Below, piece by piece: positions 24,958-35,229 of a stretch of 64,000 bases of DNA (position 1 is the stretch's first letter; every line of letters begins with the position of its first letter). Under the pieces are notes generated by a model. The model saw only the letters and a list, made by a program, of their open reading frames with translations. It had not been told where the DNA came from and did not search any database. The stretch is taken from assembly GCA_001939145.1 (NCBI GenBank), contig LSRX01000859.1, forward strand, positions 7,647-71,646, in the 5' to 3' direction. A program made the translations under genes and the position numbers. The DNA is from Symbiodinium microadriaticum (taxonomy: Eukaryota; Sar; Dinophyceae; Suessiales; Symbiodiniaceae).

Positions 24958-25784
24958 CTTAAGTACCTCGTGGGACCTAGATTATCCATGCCACACTCGG
25001 CAACCTGCGAAGACCGTCAACAAGACCTTGTCCAGCATGACTGGCATCATCCAGACTTAGACTGTCGGTCTCTTTTAGTCGCCGGCACCTCAGCACAGGT
25101 TCTGGGAACCAAGCCTCAGCTTTTTCTGGGTTGCCGTGCAGCCGCTGTGGGGGTCACGGACTCTACAATATGCTTCAGAACTGTGTCAGACGGCCAAATT
25201 GTCTGACCTTGGTTTGCCTGGAGCCACTACTCCTCGCTGTCAACCGTGTTATTCTCAGATGGAAGCCCTGCAGTTCCGCTGACGTCGTCGCAAGCCCCTT
25301 CTGTGGCCTGGCAATTTTGTAGAAGTATCTATGCATGATCTTTCTTCTTCTCCGAGGCTTAAGCCCCCCGAGCATCAAGCCCAGTCTCTCTCCCACTGTA
25401 GTTACGCGGACGGTGGGTGCCCGGAACGAGAGTCGTTTCGACCGTAAAACACACAGGAGCCAAAAATTGCAGGTCCTCGATCTCTACCACCCCTGAAACC
25501 TGGTCTCACAATGTTTCACAGCGGTCCATACGCAGCTTAGCAGAGGACCATTCAGCACGTGGTAGCATCTTGTACGAAGGCAAGTTTTCAGGCCCCCCAG
25601 CAGCTTGGAAATAAAGCATGAGCCTTTTGGGTGGTGGGCCCCTCAACCCAGGTGTCCCACGAGGGCATCTCAAGTGCATACAACTACGCTCGCTTGCTCC
25701 CTCGCGCTCTCGCTCGCTCGCTCGCCGCACATGAATTATGCACGATCCGTCGGAAAGGCGTGGAAATGCTCGCCGGCTGGACGG
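24958..25784. other. no recognisable gene; CTCG repeat inside
   Basis: Nothing recognisable. A short (CTCG)n run lies at about 25690-25722. The minus strand here would be downstream of the kinesin fragment, but I could not recognise further kinesin motifs. Confidence 0.4.
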
Positions 25785-26057
25785 CCCGAACATGGTGTGA
25801 GTCTTGCCGCTGGCAGTTTGCCCGTAGCAGATGATGCTCGCACCTTGTTGGATCGGTGGCTCAGCTTTCACTGTACAAAATCACCACGTCATACAAAAGA
25901 ACCTCAGACGGCGTGGCACTGCACCTAACTTCCAAGCAAGGGAAGCCTGATGTGATTGGGCATCATTCGCAAGCTGTCAAAGACTTGGTGCTGTACTCGT
26001 ACCGTTCAGAAACTCCATGACCTGCTGGCCCACTGACGACAAACACTCGAGCAGCAT
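25785..26057 (-). pseudogene. kinesin motor-domain fragment, two exon blocks and one intron
   Basis: Block 2 (25843 down to 25785) encodes GASIICYGQTASGKTHTMFG, the kinesin P-loop with GQTASGKT. Block 1 (26057 down to 26003) encodes ECLSSVGQQVMEFLNG in its last part, matching the helix and turn just before the P-loop. Splicing out 25844-26002 (159 nt, GTACGAG...AACAAG) joins AACG to GTGCGAGC and gives FLNG-ASIICYGQT, exactly the expected continuity. Kinesins are microtubule motors; class cannot be assigned, though the TASGKTHTM variant occurs in several N-kinesins. No other motor motifs (SSRSH, DLAGSE) were found on either side within the window, so this is an isolated gene piece or part of a gene with unrecognised exons. 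The downstream end of block 2 is uncertain. Confidence 0.6.
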
Positions 26058-26301
26058 TGGAGGACAGTGGAGGTCCAGGTTTTACAGTAGCAACTATACA
26101 AGAAAACTGCAGCACTAACTGCGTCATATTCAAGCACTAGACGAAGACTAAGCGCTGGGGATCCGTGCCAAGCGCCGCGCGGAGCCAGCAAATATGTCTG
26201 CCTGCTCCGCGCGCTCGCCTCATCTTGCGTGGACAATCCGGGCTTCCAGGCTATGACACGAGACAGGCTCAAGGCGTTTTAAAGCGTCTCATACCGTTCC
26301 T

Positions 26302-26375
26302 CTTAGCAGCTGCAGTTCTCGGCTCAATGCACGAAGGCCATTTCAGACTGTGCGAAGACATACGCAGGTTTCACA
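26302..26375 (-). repeat. LTR-like direct repeat, 3' copy
   Basis: Block A (26302-26339) matches 30901-30938 at 34 of 38 positions, and block B (26345-26375) matches 31026-31056 at 27 of 31. In this copy only 5 nt separate the blocks. It lies just past the end of the RNase H frame, as expected for the 3' LTR of a minus-strand copia element. Confidence 0.55.
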
Positions 26376-26429
26376 CTGGTCTAAATTTTCTTTGGCTGAT
26401 GATGTCTGTTGCCTCAGAGTCGCTCTAGG

Positions 26430-26890
26430 TCGTTGTAACCACTCGTGGAAACTCTGCTGAAGCTCTTGACTGTGCTTCGTGAGGCCGTCCGCCCACATCA
26501 GATTGGTGGGAATCCAGTTTCGTGGAACCACCTGTAGGATCGATCGGATATTCACAAGTGAGTTTATCGCTCAAGTTGGGACTGTCCGATATCACACAGT
26601 CGTAAAAAACTTCGCATCTGTTTCTGCGAATTGGTGCAGTCTAGGTGTCACTTTGTGGCTGCCGTGTTGTAGAGGACGTTGGGATTTGCTCGAGCGCCAG
26701 TCCAGCGGCATGGCGCGGGTGTCTTTTCCAGGACGTGGGGAGCACAGAGAAGTCCTTGTACACCACATTGGGAACGGCCATTTTCGGCGTTGGCCGAGCT
26801 CGCGTCGCTGAACGTCATGATGATGCTCTGCTTGACTGGCACGTCCGACATGATGAAGCCGTTGTCCTTGGTGGACGTGGCGAAGGTCAC
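26430..26890 (-). pseudogene. copia RNase H fragments
   Basis: The frame 26648-26890 has QSIIMTFSDASSANAENGRS. The Asp of FSDASS corresponds to the first catalytic Asp, and the NGRSQCG part to the conserved RS-TG turn of copia RNase H. The frame 26343-26555 holds VPRNWIPTNLMWADGLTK, where ADGLTK is the classic end motif with the last catalytic residue. The middle of the domain is unreadable because of frame changes. Confidence 0.65.
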
Positions 26891-27124
26891 TGCCTCGTAG
26901 ATGGCCTTGAGGTCTCCGACAGTTGTGGCGCCCCGTGGTTCGAGAGGCAGTTCACTGCCGAGAGCTCTGGGTTTCGGAACTCTACGCGCTGATCTGCGGG
27001 GAGGGTGGAGCTCAGATCAGCTCCTCTCGGAATTTTCCAGCAGTCATCCCGCTAGCTTTCTGCCAAAGAAATAATCTGTTTTCCGTAACCGGCCTGTCCA
27101 CCCCGAAGTCTTGAAACACACCCC

Positions 27125-27969
27125 ACTAGAAAGCCTGGTAGACCTCGTTCACATTGTAGTCGGAGCGGTAGACGCCGAGGAAGTCGTCGACGTAGACGAT
27201 GATGATCGGGCTTGGCTCGCCCGCGAGGCATTGCGCTAAATGAACACCATGTTGTCAAAGGCGTGCTGCTGGTAGTTGAGGTCGGCTAAGCGCTTGATCA
27301 CCGTAAGTGACCAAAGCCGGGGAGCAGTGCTCAGGCCGTGCACGTTGGTGCACACCAAGTAGTACAGTGGTGTCTTCCAGTAGAGTGGAAGCTCGCGCTC
27401 GGTGTCCGAAAGATCGTCTTGCAGGAAGGTGGTTGCCGACAATCCATGCCACTTCTTCCTGGAGGCCACTTAGCAGCCAATGGGCCGAGCCCTTTCCTTT
27501 TGTCTCTGAAGCAGCTGCGGGTGCGCAGCACGCACTTGCGCAGCACCTTGTCCCGAATCACTCTATTCACTCTCTGCACCTCGGCGTGTGTCAGTGCCTT
27601 GACCGAGCCCCAGTCGTTCCAGCTGGCCGCTTCTTTCTCCACAGCGCGGAGATATATGCCTAGCTGGATATCGGCAGGGTCCAAGTCCAGAGTCTGACGC
27701 CATGGTGTTTCTCTGTCCAAGGCCTTCGCCTCTGACCTTGTCTGGCCCCATTCCCCACTGTCGCTGGTGTCGCTCTCACCGTGGTGCTTGTTGGCGTCCT
27801 TGAAGTCGTCAAGGCGGTGCTTAGAAATCAAATAAACCCTGTAGCACCTTTCCTCAAAGTTCTCGGTGCTTGCAGCGGTAGAGGTCGCCGTTGTCCGGCA
27901 GCAGTCGCTCAATCTCCTCAGGTTGTAGTGGCTCAGGCTCTGCCTCTGTCTTGTAAACTGCTGAGTCAA
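27125..27969 (-). pseudogene. copia reverse transcriptase fragments (RVT_2 type)
   Basis: The frame 27331-27969 ends its readable part with SWNDWGSVKALTHAE, then KVLRKCVLRTRSC..KRKG. This matches the copia RT start, where a conserved Trp-rich helix precedes the strand carrying the K-R substrate contacts. A second frame (27236-27469) gives HGLSTAPRLWSLTVIKRLAD, the conserved Y/H-GL-APR-W helix. A third gives IIIVYVDDFLGVYR with the catalytic YVDD at 27183-27194. The pieces are in order but in different frames. Confidence 0.75.
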
Positions 27970-30239
27970 AGAGTGCTGACTCCCAACCTAGTTCTAAAGG
28001 TGTCTCAGGGACCAGGAGGTTCCGGAAGTCTTTCTTGTAATTGTTGTGGTTCTTGTTGTCCTTCTAAAGAAAAGTGACTAGGGTCTGGCACAGGAGTTTC
28101 TGGAAGTCCTAGACGCTCCGGTGCAGGCTCCTTGGCTAGGATCTCCCAGTCTGGCAGTCGCCGTCCATGCCGTCGAGTCTCGTTGTCGTCGAGGAGGTTT
28201 CGTTGAGGAGCTTCTTGGCCGCGTGGCTGAGTACCGCCAGTAAGAGCAGGCCAGTGCGGTGAAGTTGTGGAACCTTCTGTGTTTCGTCGAGGTCGCGCAG
28301 GGTCTTCACAGCCTCGGACTGGACGATCTCGGCAGTGGCGGCTGGATCATCTTTGAACGTCCCCTGCTCAAAGTCATGTTGTTGACTGTTGTTGACGGCA
28401 GGTAGAATGTAGGGCATGTGCAAGCAGCAGCTCAAGGTCCGCACCTCGGCCTTACCGGTTTGGCAACGCGTTGTTTCGGTTGGTGCACCAAGCTCAGGTC
28501 GTCGCTTTCTTTCTCTGCCTTCGACCCATCGTCATCGATAAGTAGGCGCCCCGGGCAGTGCACGGAACGTCCTCCGGCAGTCGTCTCTGCGACGGAGTTT
28601 GCACAACAACGCTGAGATTTTGCGCCCGATCTTAGTGGTGGGACCGATGTAGAAGGCCCTCATGCCGGGTGCACCAAACGACCTTTCCAGCATGCTGGCG
28701 ACTCCTCCAGTCTTGCCACTGGTAGGTGACAAAGGTCTGGTAGATGTCGAAGTGCCCGAGGTCCTTGATGCGCCGGATCGGTGATACTTGAAGTCGGCTC
28801 TCAGCAAAGACAACAAGGCTCCCGCAATAGGTCCGTCTTGGAGGTGCCACCCCGAAGGTGGATCTTGGCCGGGAGGCCGAAGGCCCGATCACCATGGAAG
28901 CTCGGTTCGCTTCGGCGGGATCCGCGCCTCGGCGCAGAAAAGCTATTTGCGGCAGCCGGGGAGGTGTTGCTGATGACGCTGAAGCCGGAGGAGCTTTGTT
29001 GGAGGAAGAAGGCACGTGGCCGCGAATCGAGTAATTTGGCGCGGAGCACCCCGATCTGGACGCTCTACCCACAGCCTGCGGTCAGCATTCCGCCTCCGTC
29101 TCGCAAGGCAGGGCCGGCAGCCCCGTACGCATCCCTGTACCGGACATGGTCGGGATGCTTGCGGGCGCACGAACTGATTGTCCAGTGTTGGGGGAAACCA
29201 CCTCGTAGATCTCGATAGGAACCATCCCGAGGCACACCGCGGTGGTCAGCGTCACGCAGAAGGTCTTGCTGAAGTCGAGGAGGTTCGCCACGAAGCATTC
29301 CAATCCACGCTTTCCTGCAAACTCTTCCAGACATGTTGCGACTTGTGAAGGTCACAGGTCACACGGTTAGTATCATCCTCAACTCATCAAGAAACCGAAA
29401 TTCGAAGCGAGAAGCGGAATTTCGCGATCTCGCGGGCCGTCCGGAACCATACGGGAAAAAACGTCCCGAGCTGAGCTGCTGTGCCAGCAAAGCCCGACGC
29501 TGTCCAGAAGACGGCGCGTGCTGCAGCCAGCCGCCCCTTATCCCCGAGGAGGAGCCGCAGGAGACGCCGAGAATGACACTGAGGGCTACCCTGCCAAAAT
29601 GATCAGGACGAGGGGAGCTCGGCACCGACCCGGTATCGAGGCCTTGGATGTGCTGACCGTGACCGCGAAAAAGCTGAGCAGCCTTAAACTGGGACGGAAA
29701 TTCAGTGGAGGACCTCGGGATGGCAAAGGTCCCCGTAACGGCAAAGGTGCCAACAGCGCAGCACCCTCACTGCATGGCGTGCGGCGTGCGTGGGCCTTGG
29801 AAGGAGGACGCAGAGTGTCCCATGACAGCACCATCGCAGCGACCGACCTCTTCCTCTTCTACCACTCCCGGCGGCATCGGTTCCAAGGACAAACGAGGCG
29901 CCCACCAGGTCTTCTTTGTGAGGCCGGCCAGATGCAACAGAATGATTCTCCGGGCTCATGGTTTTGGATACTGCGTGGCCGAGTAGCCCTTGCCGCTGCG
30001 CGCCAGAAGAAAGAGACGAGGGTGATGAGGTAGTAGTGCCGGGCTTTCCTTTTGCCATCTCCCTTGCGAGGTATCTCTACCGCATACATGAGGAGGCGCG
30101 CAACTCAGGGTACTGCATGTGCATCGACTCTGAAATTACCTCAAACCCAATTGCCGGCTACCAACCAGTATCAACCTCTGGTCTCCAGGCGACAGCCTGG
30201 CTCGCTCCGGCATCCTGTTCCCTCGGCTGTCGTTGTCGT
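27970..30239. other. unreadable middle of the 26-31 kb copia relic
   Basis: By position this should hold integrase and protease on the minus strand. Minus-strand frames up to 146 codons are present, some acidic or Ala-rich, but no HHCC, DDE or DSGA motif could be recognised. The region may have been replaced, rearranged or eroded. Confidence 0.4.
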
Positions 30240-30570
30240 GGATGTTTTTAGTGCTCGTTGAGGAGCTTGCGCTTCTGGAAAACCAGCTTTTGCTTCATCG
30301 GGGTATTGAGCGTCTCCAGGATGAAGTCTATGCCCTTCATCGGTATTGATAGACTGTACGGGCGCATGCTGCAGCTCTGTCTGCGCCTCGCCGCTCAAAC
30401 TGTTGTGCAGCATGAACGAGGTGCTCCACCTCTCCATCGGATCCCAAGCTCCGGGCCCAGACGGCTTTTTCCAAATGGTATTGCAGTGCTTCCGGATCCA
30501 GGCGTGGGGTCTGGCGGTCCAAGGTCACATGGTCGGCTGGCGGAAACGGCGAACGGGTCTCTTGCATGAG
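30240..30570 (-). pseudogene. copia gag fragment
   Basis: Successive minus-strand frames read LDPEALQYHLEKAVWARSLG, then MLHNSLSGEAQTELQHAP, then KGIDFILETLNTPMKQKLVF followed by a KLLNEH stretch. This is the pattern of dinoflagellate copia gag proteins, in which a Trp-containing helix, an L-LSGEAQ helix and an IL--L----K-KL helix follow each other. At least two frame shifts occur. No zinc knuckle was seen. Confidence 0.5.
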
Positions 30571-30842
30571 TAAGACTCCGTGCTCTCACATGCACAGCAA
30601 CACCATGCCCCATACAAGTTCACTTCCCAACGGTCGCCGTCACAGCGAAGGCATCTAAACTCAGTGCGGGTAGGTCCCTGGAAATATCTGGAATGGAAGT
30701 CAGGGGCTTGCTCAACCACAGGTTCTCGAGCCACCGCCGGTTCCTGGTAGGCGCCGTCCTCCCGTTCATCAGGGAGATCACCGCCGTCGCCTGCATCCTC
30801 GTCCGAGTTCATAGTGAACATCTCGGGAATGATCCTCGGCAT
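30525..30842 (-). CDS. hypothetical 105-aa acidic protein with zinc-ribbon-like C-terminus
   Basis: From Met at 30842 (an internal start in a 223-codon frame beginning at 31196) the protein starts MPRIIPEMFTMNSDEDAGDG. An acidic middle follows, then FRCLRCDGDRWEVNLYGAWC with CCAC shortly after, giving a C-X2-C ... C-C-X-C pattern that could bind zinc. I prefer this start because the upstream part of the frame runs through the LTR-like repeat. It sits between that repeat and gag, so it may be a leader ORF of the retroelement. The function is unknown. Confidence 0.35.
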   Translation of the reverse strand: MPRIIPEMFTMNSDEDAGDGGDLPDEREDGAYQEPAVAREPVVEQAPDFHSRYFQGPTRTEFRCLRCDGDRWEVNLYGAWCCCACESTESYSCKRPVRRFRQPTM

Positions 30843-30900
30843 CGGCACGCGTGGTCGAAGAAGCCGCCCAAGAAAGGTAGGCTCCGGTGCCAACAAGTAA

Positions 30901-31056
30901 CTTAGCAACTGCAGTTCACGGCTCAACGCACAAAGGCCCTTTTGTCGTGAGGCCAAAGTCAAACGGCTCAGTGGGCCCACTCGGGAAAAAGCCAAGGAAG
31001 GAGGCAACTGATCACATGTGCCAACAGACTGTGCAAAGACATGCGCATATTTCACA
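30901..31056 (-). repeat. LTR-like direct repeat, 5' copy
   Basis: Block A (30901-30938) and block B (31026-31056) are the same two blocks found at 26302-26375, in the same order and orientation. Here they are 87 nt apart rather than 5 nt. The extra sequence is either a deletion in the other copy or an insertion here. Confidence 0.55.
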
Positions 31057-33328
31057 AACTTCCAGATTGGAGGTGTCCATCCCTTGGGATTCCAGCCGAA
31101 GACTCGGTCAAAGGTGTACTCGCGAAGCCTCATGCAAGGGATTAGAGGGAACGTGTCGGCAACGGGTGCTGTAACGAGACCCACAGTGGGACCCACATAC
31201 GTAGAAGCAGGTTGCTATAGTTTGCTTCCCGCAAATGGTTCACTGGCAGCTTCGCCGAGCCAGGCACCCACTTTGCTTTGTGAGGGCAAGCAAAGAGGCT
31301 TTCTCCTTGTGGGCTCGTAGGAGCTCTTCGGACTGCTTAAGTACGGCTTGAGTTCTGGATGAGTGTCTAGGTTGGCCCTGAGGAGTTCCGAAAATGCAGT
31401 GCTCAGCTGGAAGTTATCACATCCCGAGATAGATGATATTTGCGCAACGGGTGCGGTAGCGCTACGGGTCACTATGAGGTTTTACTTCTTCTTGAACCTG
31501 GTGAATCGCGCTCCCCTTCGGCCGTGTCTATTACCCCGTAGTTCCAAGCCACAGTGTCTGTCACGTTTGGGTGGGACTCCAGCTTCCGACTTCAAAAGTT
31601 GTATTCTGAGCACTTCCTCCTCCCGATGTTGATCGTGTGCTTTTGGGCCAGTGATCCCGCCACAGTGGCGTGAATATGCGTGAATGCATTTTGGACTCAT
31701 GGCGTAGCCTTGGGATTCACAAGTTAACTCCTGGAAGGGCTCTATGATGTTGCATGTAAAGGGCTTGAACTCTACAGTAGATGCACCTTCACTGTTCGGG
31801 ATCTGGACTGGCATGATGTAACTCCGATCTCGTCCGATGCAACTGACATGAACTGACTTGCATCTCCAAGCATGGCCTCTTGAACTGCTAGAATGGAGCA
31901 GCGGGCGTCTGCCAAATCCTGCCAAGAGGACTGCAGGTAACGAACAGGAGTCGGAGTCGGATATGGTTTATGCTGTGCCGTGTTTTACACTTCAAACGTT
32001 CGGCGCCGTTTTGGTGAGCCACTGCAAGGCTGCACCAGACCACCCGAGAAATTTGCCAACAAAGACAGTCTCTGCGATGCCTTTGTGGCCTCATCTTCCC
32101 AATCTGTCTTTTGATTCCCCTGGCGAACATGGAGAAGCTTGCAGAATCCTGCATTTGGCCAACGAAACCGGCATGAATAGGACTCGACTGCAGTCGGCTG
32201 CTGTGGCCTCGCCAGAGGCTGTGGGGACATTTTCCTGGTCGGTCAGAATGCTCAACGTCGCCGTTGCTTGTATTGCACATGAAATGATGCAACGACAGCC
32301 ATGTGCCACTCACCGGCCTCTCAAAGACAAGCTCATTTTCAGAGTGAAGACCCAACCCTTACCCTTGCCTTGTTTGCGTGGCCAAGGTGCTGACAGGGTT
32401 GGAAGATGCTACCTTGGCAGCATCTAGCACGGCTTCTTGTGGCTAGGCCCTGCAGTGCTTTGCGTGCTGCCGTGCCAGGCCCAGGCCCAGCTCCGCAGGC
32501 GGATCTTGGCCACCTTTGAGATGCGAGGAGACTCCCATGAGCGCCAAGTCACGCAGAGACTGAGGTGCAAACCATTCTTCAAGCGCTGCTGCTTGCACAT
32601 GATCAGGCCTCAGGGCTGTGCACTTCTAGCCACTGTGCTCTGACACCCTGCGAAACAGCCACCGCACCGTGCATCAAACACTTCACACCACCGCAACCAT
32701 CCCTTCAGCACTACGCACATCTTGCAAAACTTGCCACACAACCACATCTCTGACGTCCACCTAGATGCTGCGAGCCACGTCTCGAGGCGACTACTTCGAC
32801 GCAGCTCTGCAACATGTAAACAATGCACGATTTAAAAGCAGCATTTCATAGAATATTTCGAGATGAAAGCGGAACACATCGGACAACCCAACGAAGCATG
32901 GCACATCATGACAACACAGTCCATAACACGTACGAGTCGCAGAACACAACATGCAGTTATTCGCCTCGGCCCTGGCCGACGTGGTTAGAGGTTCCCACAC
33001 TCTTAATCCTCCCCAGTGACCCACTCCCAACCCCCCAGCTTGAAATTGGATCGTGCGTCCAAAGATTCTGCTTCCCCCCCTCCACCCCCCCTGCGTGTTC
33101 TAAAAGCCTAGACGTGTGCAGGCGGTCAGGACTACAGTCATGTCATGTACCTGCAACAATGGCATAACGCTTGCATGTATGCGCCGTAACCGTTTCTGTC
33201 TCCAATGGTTTCAATTTCAATCCACTATAGTTCTCTCTGAGTGTAGCAAAACCAACCCCTTTGCCTAACAGCGCCACAACGGTTGGCTCCGGCCACTCGC
33301 TTCCCTAGGCGTGTGCCGAGGTTGCGCG
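31057..33328. other. no recognisable gene
   Basis: Frames up to 189 codons (31858-32427 plus, opposed by 155 codons minus) overlap on both strands with no motif. The region separates two copia relics of opposite orientation. Confidence 0.4.
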
Positions 33329-33553
33329 ATGTCGTCACACTCCAGTGATGACAGCAGACGTGACTCTTCCGGAGGATACTCAGAAGACGAGATTTTTCAA
33401 GGTCCTACGTCTTATGCCGCAAGCCATGCATATGGCATCCCGATCGAAAAAATGCTTAGCCATCTCGGTATTACACTGAACATAGCACCCGCTTCTGATG
33501 GCACCACTGCGTGGTTTGAGTATGAACAGCTCATTGATGACTGGTGTGACATT
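33329..33553 (+). pseudogene. copia gag, N-terminal part
   Basis: The frame begins MSSHSSDDSRRDSSGGYSED, an acidic, Ser-rich head. The conserved core follows: SDGTTAWFEYEQLIDDWCDI, matching the dinoflagellate copia gag pattern of a short Gly turn, F-YE, then a helix ending DDWCDI-T. Another ATG lies upstream at 33311, but 33329 gives the better start. Homology stops at the edge of the insert. Confidence 0.6.
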
Positions 33554-34000
33554 GATGTAAGAGTTGTATTTACAATTCGGGTGACAATTAAAATATTCCC
33601 CGGCCCTGACTTTCCCGGCGGAAGACTACTTTAGATTGTGGACCCAAATCAGCCCAGATCGCCAAACAACTGATGTTAGGACCCTGGTGATATTAATAAA
33701 AATAATAAAAGGGGTGACAATTAAAATATTCCGAGCCAGAAATCCCCAAAATTTTAGAGCCGGACTCGAAGGAAAGCGTATTAATGTTTAGAGAAAGGGA
33801 AGCCTCGACCCCCCTAAACCCAGCTGGCAGAATGCAGTTCCTCACACATCTCACTGAACTAGCATCGCAGAGTGCTGTTCCGGAGCCTTTTCACTCCAAC
33901 CCTCGGCACTCAAAGCAGATCCGACATCTCAGACGCTCCAAGTCGGGAGAACTGCTGCGTTTCACCGAGTTTCGGCAGTCAGTCCTTGGAACAGACCCTT

Positions 34001-34510
34001 GCAGGCTTTTGCCTGAAGCCAAAGACTCCGGATTCCAGAAAATGCAGCAGCTGGGGGTCCTGGAAGCAGCCTTTCTTCAGAAGACTGCTTAGAAAGCAAG
34101 AGCTAATGGGCCTCGGGACAGAGCCTTTGCTGGTCGAGGGCTGCAGGCTTTGGCCTGAAGCCAGAAACTCCGGATTCCAGAAGTTGCAGCAGCTGTTCTT
34201 GAGGCCTCTGCCTCATTAAAATTCTATGTAAACGGAGCCGTTTCACAAAGCCGGAAAGGGTATCCCTTACGAGCCTTGCGGATCGCAATAATTAACGGGG
34301 TGACAATAACCCCGCCGGGGCGCGGGGTCCTGGAAGCAAGGTTTTCTTCAGAAGACTAAATAGAAAGCGAAAGCCAATGGACCTCGAGACAAAGGCCTAG
34401 CTGTCGAGGGCTGCACGCTTTGGCCTGAAGCCAGGGACCCTGGATTGCAGGAACTGCAGCCTTTTAAAATTCTATATAAACGAAGCCATTTCACAAAGCC
34501 GGCAAGGGTA
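34001..34510. repeat. imperfect 250-270 bp tandem repeat inside the insert
   Basis: A GGGTCCTGGAAGCA block at 34055 recurs at 34326. GGCTTTGGCCTGAAGCC occurs at 34148 and 34415, and a related copy lies at 34006. AAAATTCTATGTAAACGGAG at 34218 recurs, changed, at 34467. Offsets of 271, 267 and 249 nt show a diverged two-copy tandem array with a partial third copy at the left. A GGTGACAATTAAAATATTCC motif at 33581 and 33714 is a further repeat on the left. Confidence 0.8.
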
Positions 34511-34556
34511 TTACTACTGTTGCTACTATTGCTACTATCACTAATTTATTTTTTTT

Positions 34557-34574
34557 GGGGGGGGGGGGGGGGGG
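34557..34574 (+). repeat. 18-G homopolymer
   Basis: A run of about nine T is followed directly by 18 consecutive G and then TGCGGGG. It lies close to the right end of the insert. Homopolymers this long are prone to sequencing error. Confidence 0.8.
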
Positions 34575-34601
34575 TGCGGGGTTTATTAATACAGCTCCAA
34601 C

Positions 34602-34990
34602 ATTACGACGCTGGAAGACAAGAAGAGAGGACCGTCTCTCAAGACGAGGCTCTCCGGTCTTGCGACGGTGCAAAAAGAAGCTGGGCCGAGAAACGCTTCT
34701 CGCCATTGATGGAGTGGAATACCTCAAAGCGAAGATGCGATCTTTCTTTTTGGAGGGTGAGCAGTATGTCTTCCTGTGAAGCTTCCTAGGCCTCTTCAAA
34801 ACATGGAAGGGCAACCAAGACTTCGTCACTTGGATTGCCAAGTTCGATATCGTCGTACAGAGGTTGCGAAACTCCTGAATGGACCTTCTACCGGCGGTAA
34901 CTCTGGCAGATGACTCACCAGAACTCGCTAACGCCATCAGCTTCAGCGCCTTTCATGCGCTTACAGGATGCCACGGAACAGGCAACATAC
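34602..34990 (+). pseudogene. copia gag, continuing part with two TGA stops
   Basis: The sequence resumes with ITTLEDKKRGPSLKTRLSGL. The frame shifts by one at an A-rich run near 34670, then continues LLAIDGVEYLKAKMRSFFLE, GEQYVFL-stop-SFLGLFKTWKGNQ, DFVTWIAKFDIVVQRLRNS-stop-MDLLPAVTLADDSPEL. Both stops are TGA (34777-34779 and 34876-34878), at places where related gag proteins have Trp. This is the mid-gag region with the GV-YF and W-G-- patterns. It is a pseudogene by frameshift and nonsense changes. Confidence 0.6.
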
Positions 34991-35229
34991 GCTGAAAGGC
35001 ATTTCCGGGAATGGAACCCTGCGCGTGAAGACGCCCACAGGGGTTCCTTCCTATTGAATGACAATCTCCTGTCTCTCTTATTTCTCGTACAGTCCGACTT
35101 GAATGAACACCTAATAAAAGATTAGTCTCTACATTGACCAATCAAGGGTACCACTCGTATAATGTCGTTCGCCAAACCATGTTTGAGCAGTTCGCGACAA
35201 CGAGGACGGGTCGCCGCAAGCATGGAGGC

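Larger units (their letters stand above)
26302..31056 (-). mobile_element. decayed Ty1/copia-like retrotransposon with LTR-like ends
   Basis: On the minus strand the order from high to low coordinate is a zinc-ribbon-like ORF (30842-30525), gag (about 30570-30240), a poorly readable middle, RT (27969-27125) and RNase H (26890-26430). This is the copia arrangement except that protease and integrase between 28 and 30 kb could not be recognised. Two direct repeats bound it: 26302-26375 and 30901-31056, each made of the same two blocks of 38 and 31 nt. Multiple frame changes show it is inactive. Confidence 0.65.
33554..34601 (+). mobile_element. insert of about 1 kb with imperfect TIRs and splice-like ends (introner-like)
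   Basis: The gag reading ...WCDI | TTLEDKKRGP is interrupted here. ACATT occurs at both edges (33549-33553 and 34600-34604), consistent with a 5-bp target duplication. Near the ends, 33561-33575 and the reverse complement of 34583-34597 match at 12 of 15 positions. The left end has GTAAGAG (33557-33563) like a 5' splice site and the right end TTATTAATACAG (34583-34594) like a branch point and 3' splice site. Removing 33557-34594 takes out 1038 nt but would leave 13 extra nt, so precise splicing is not proven. The interior is built of 250-270 bp direct repeats and ends in an 18-G run. I see no transposase, so it would be non-autonomous. Confidence 0.5.
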
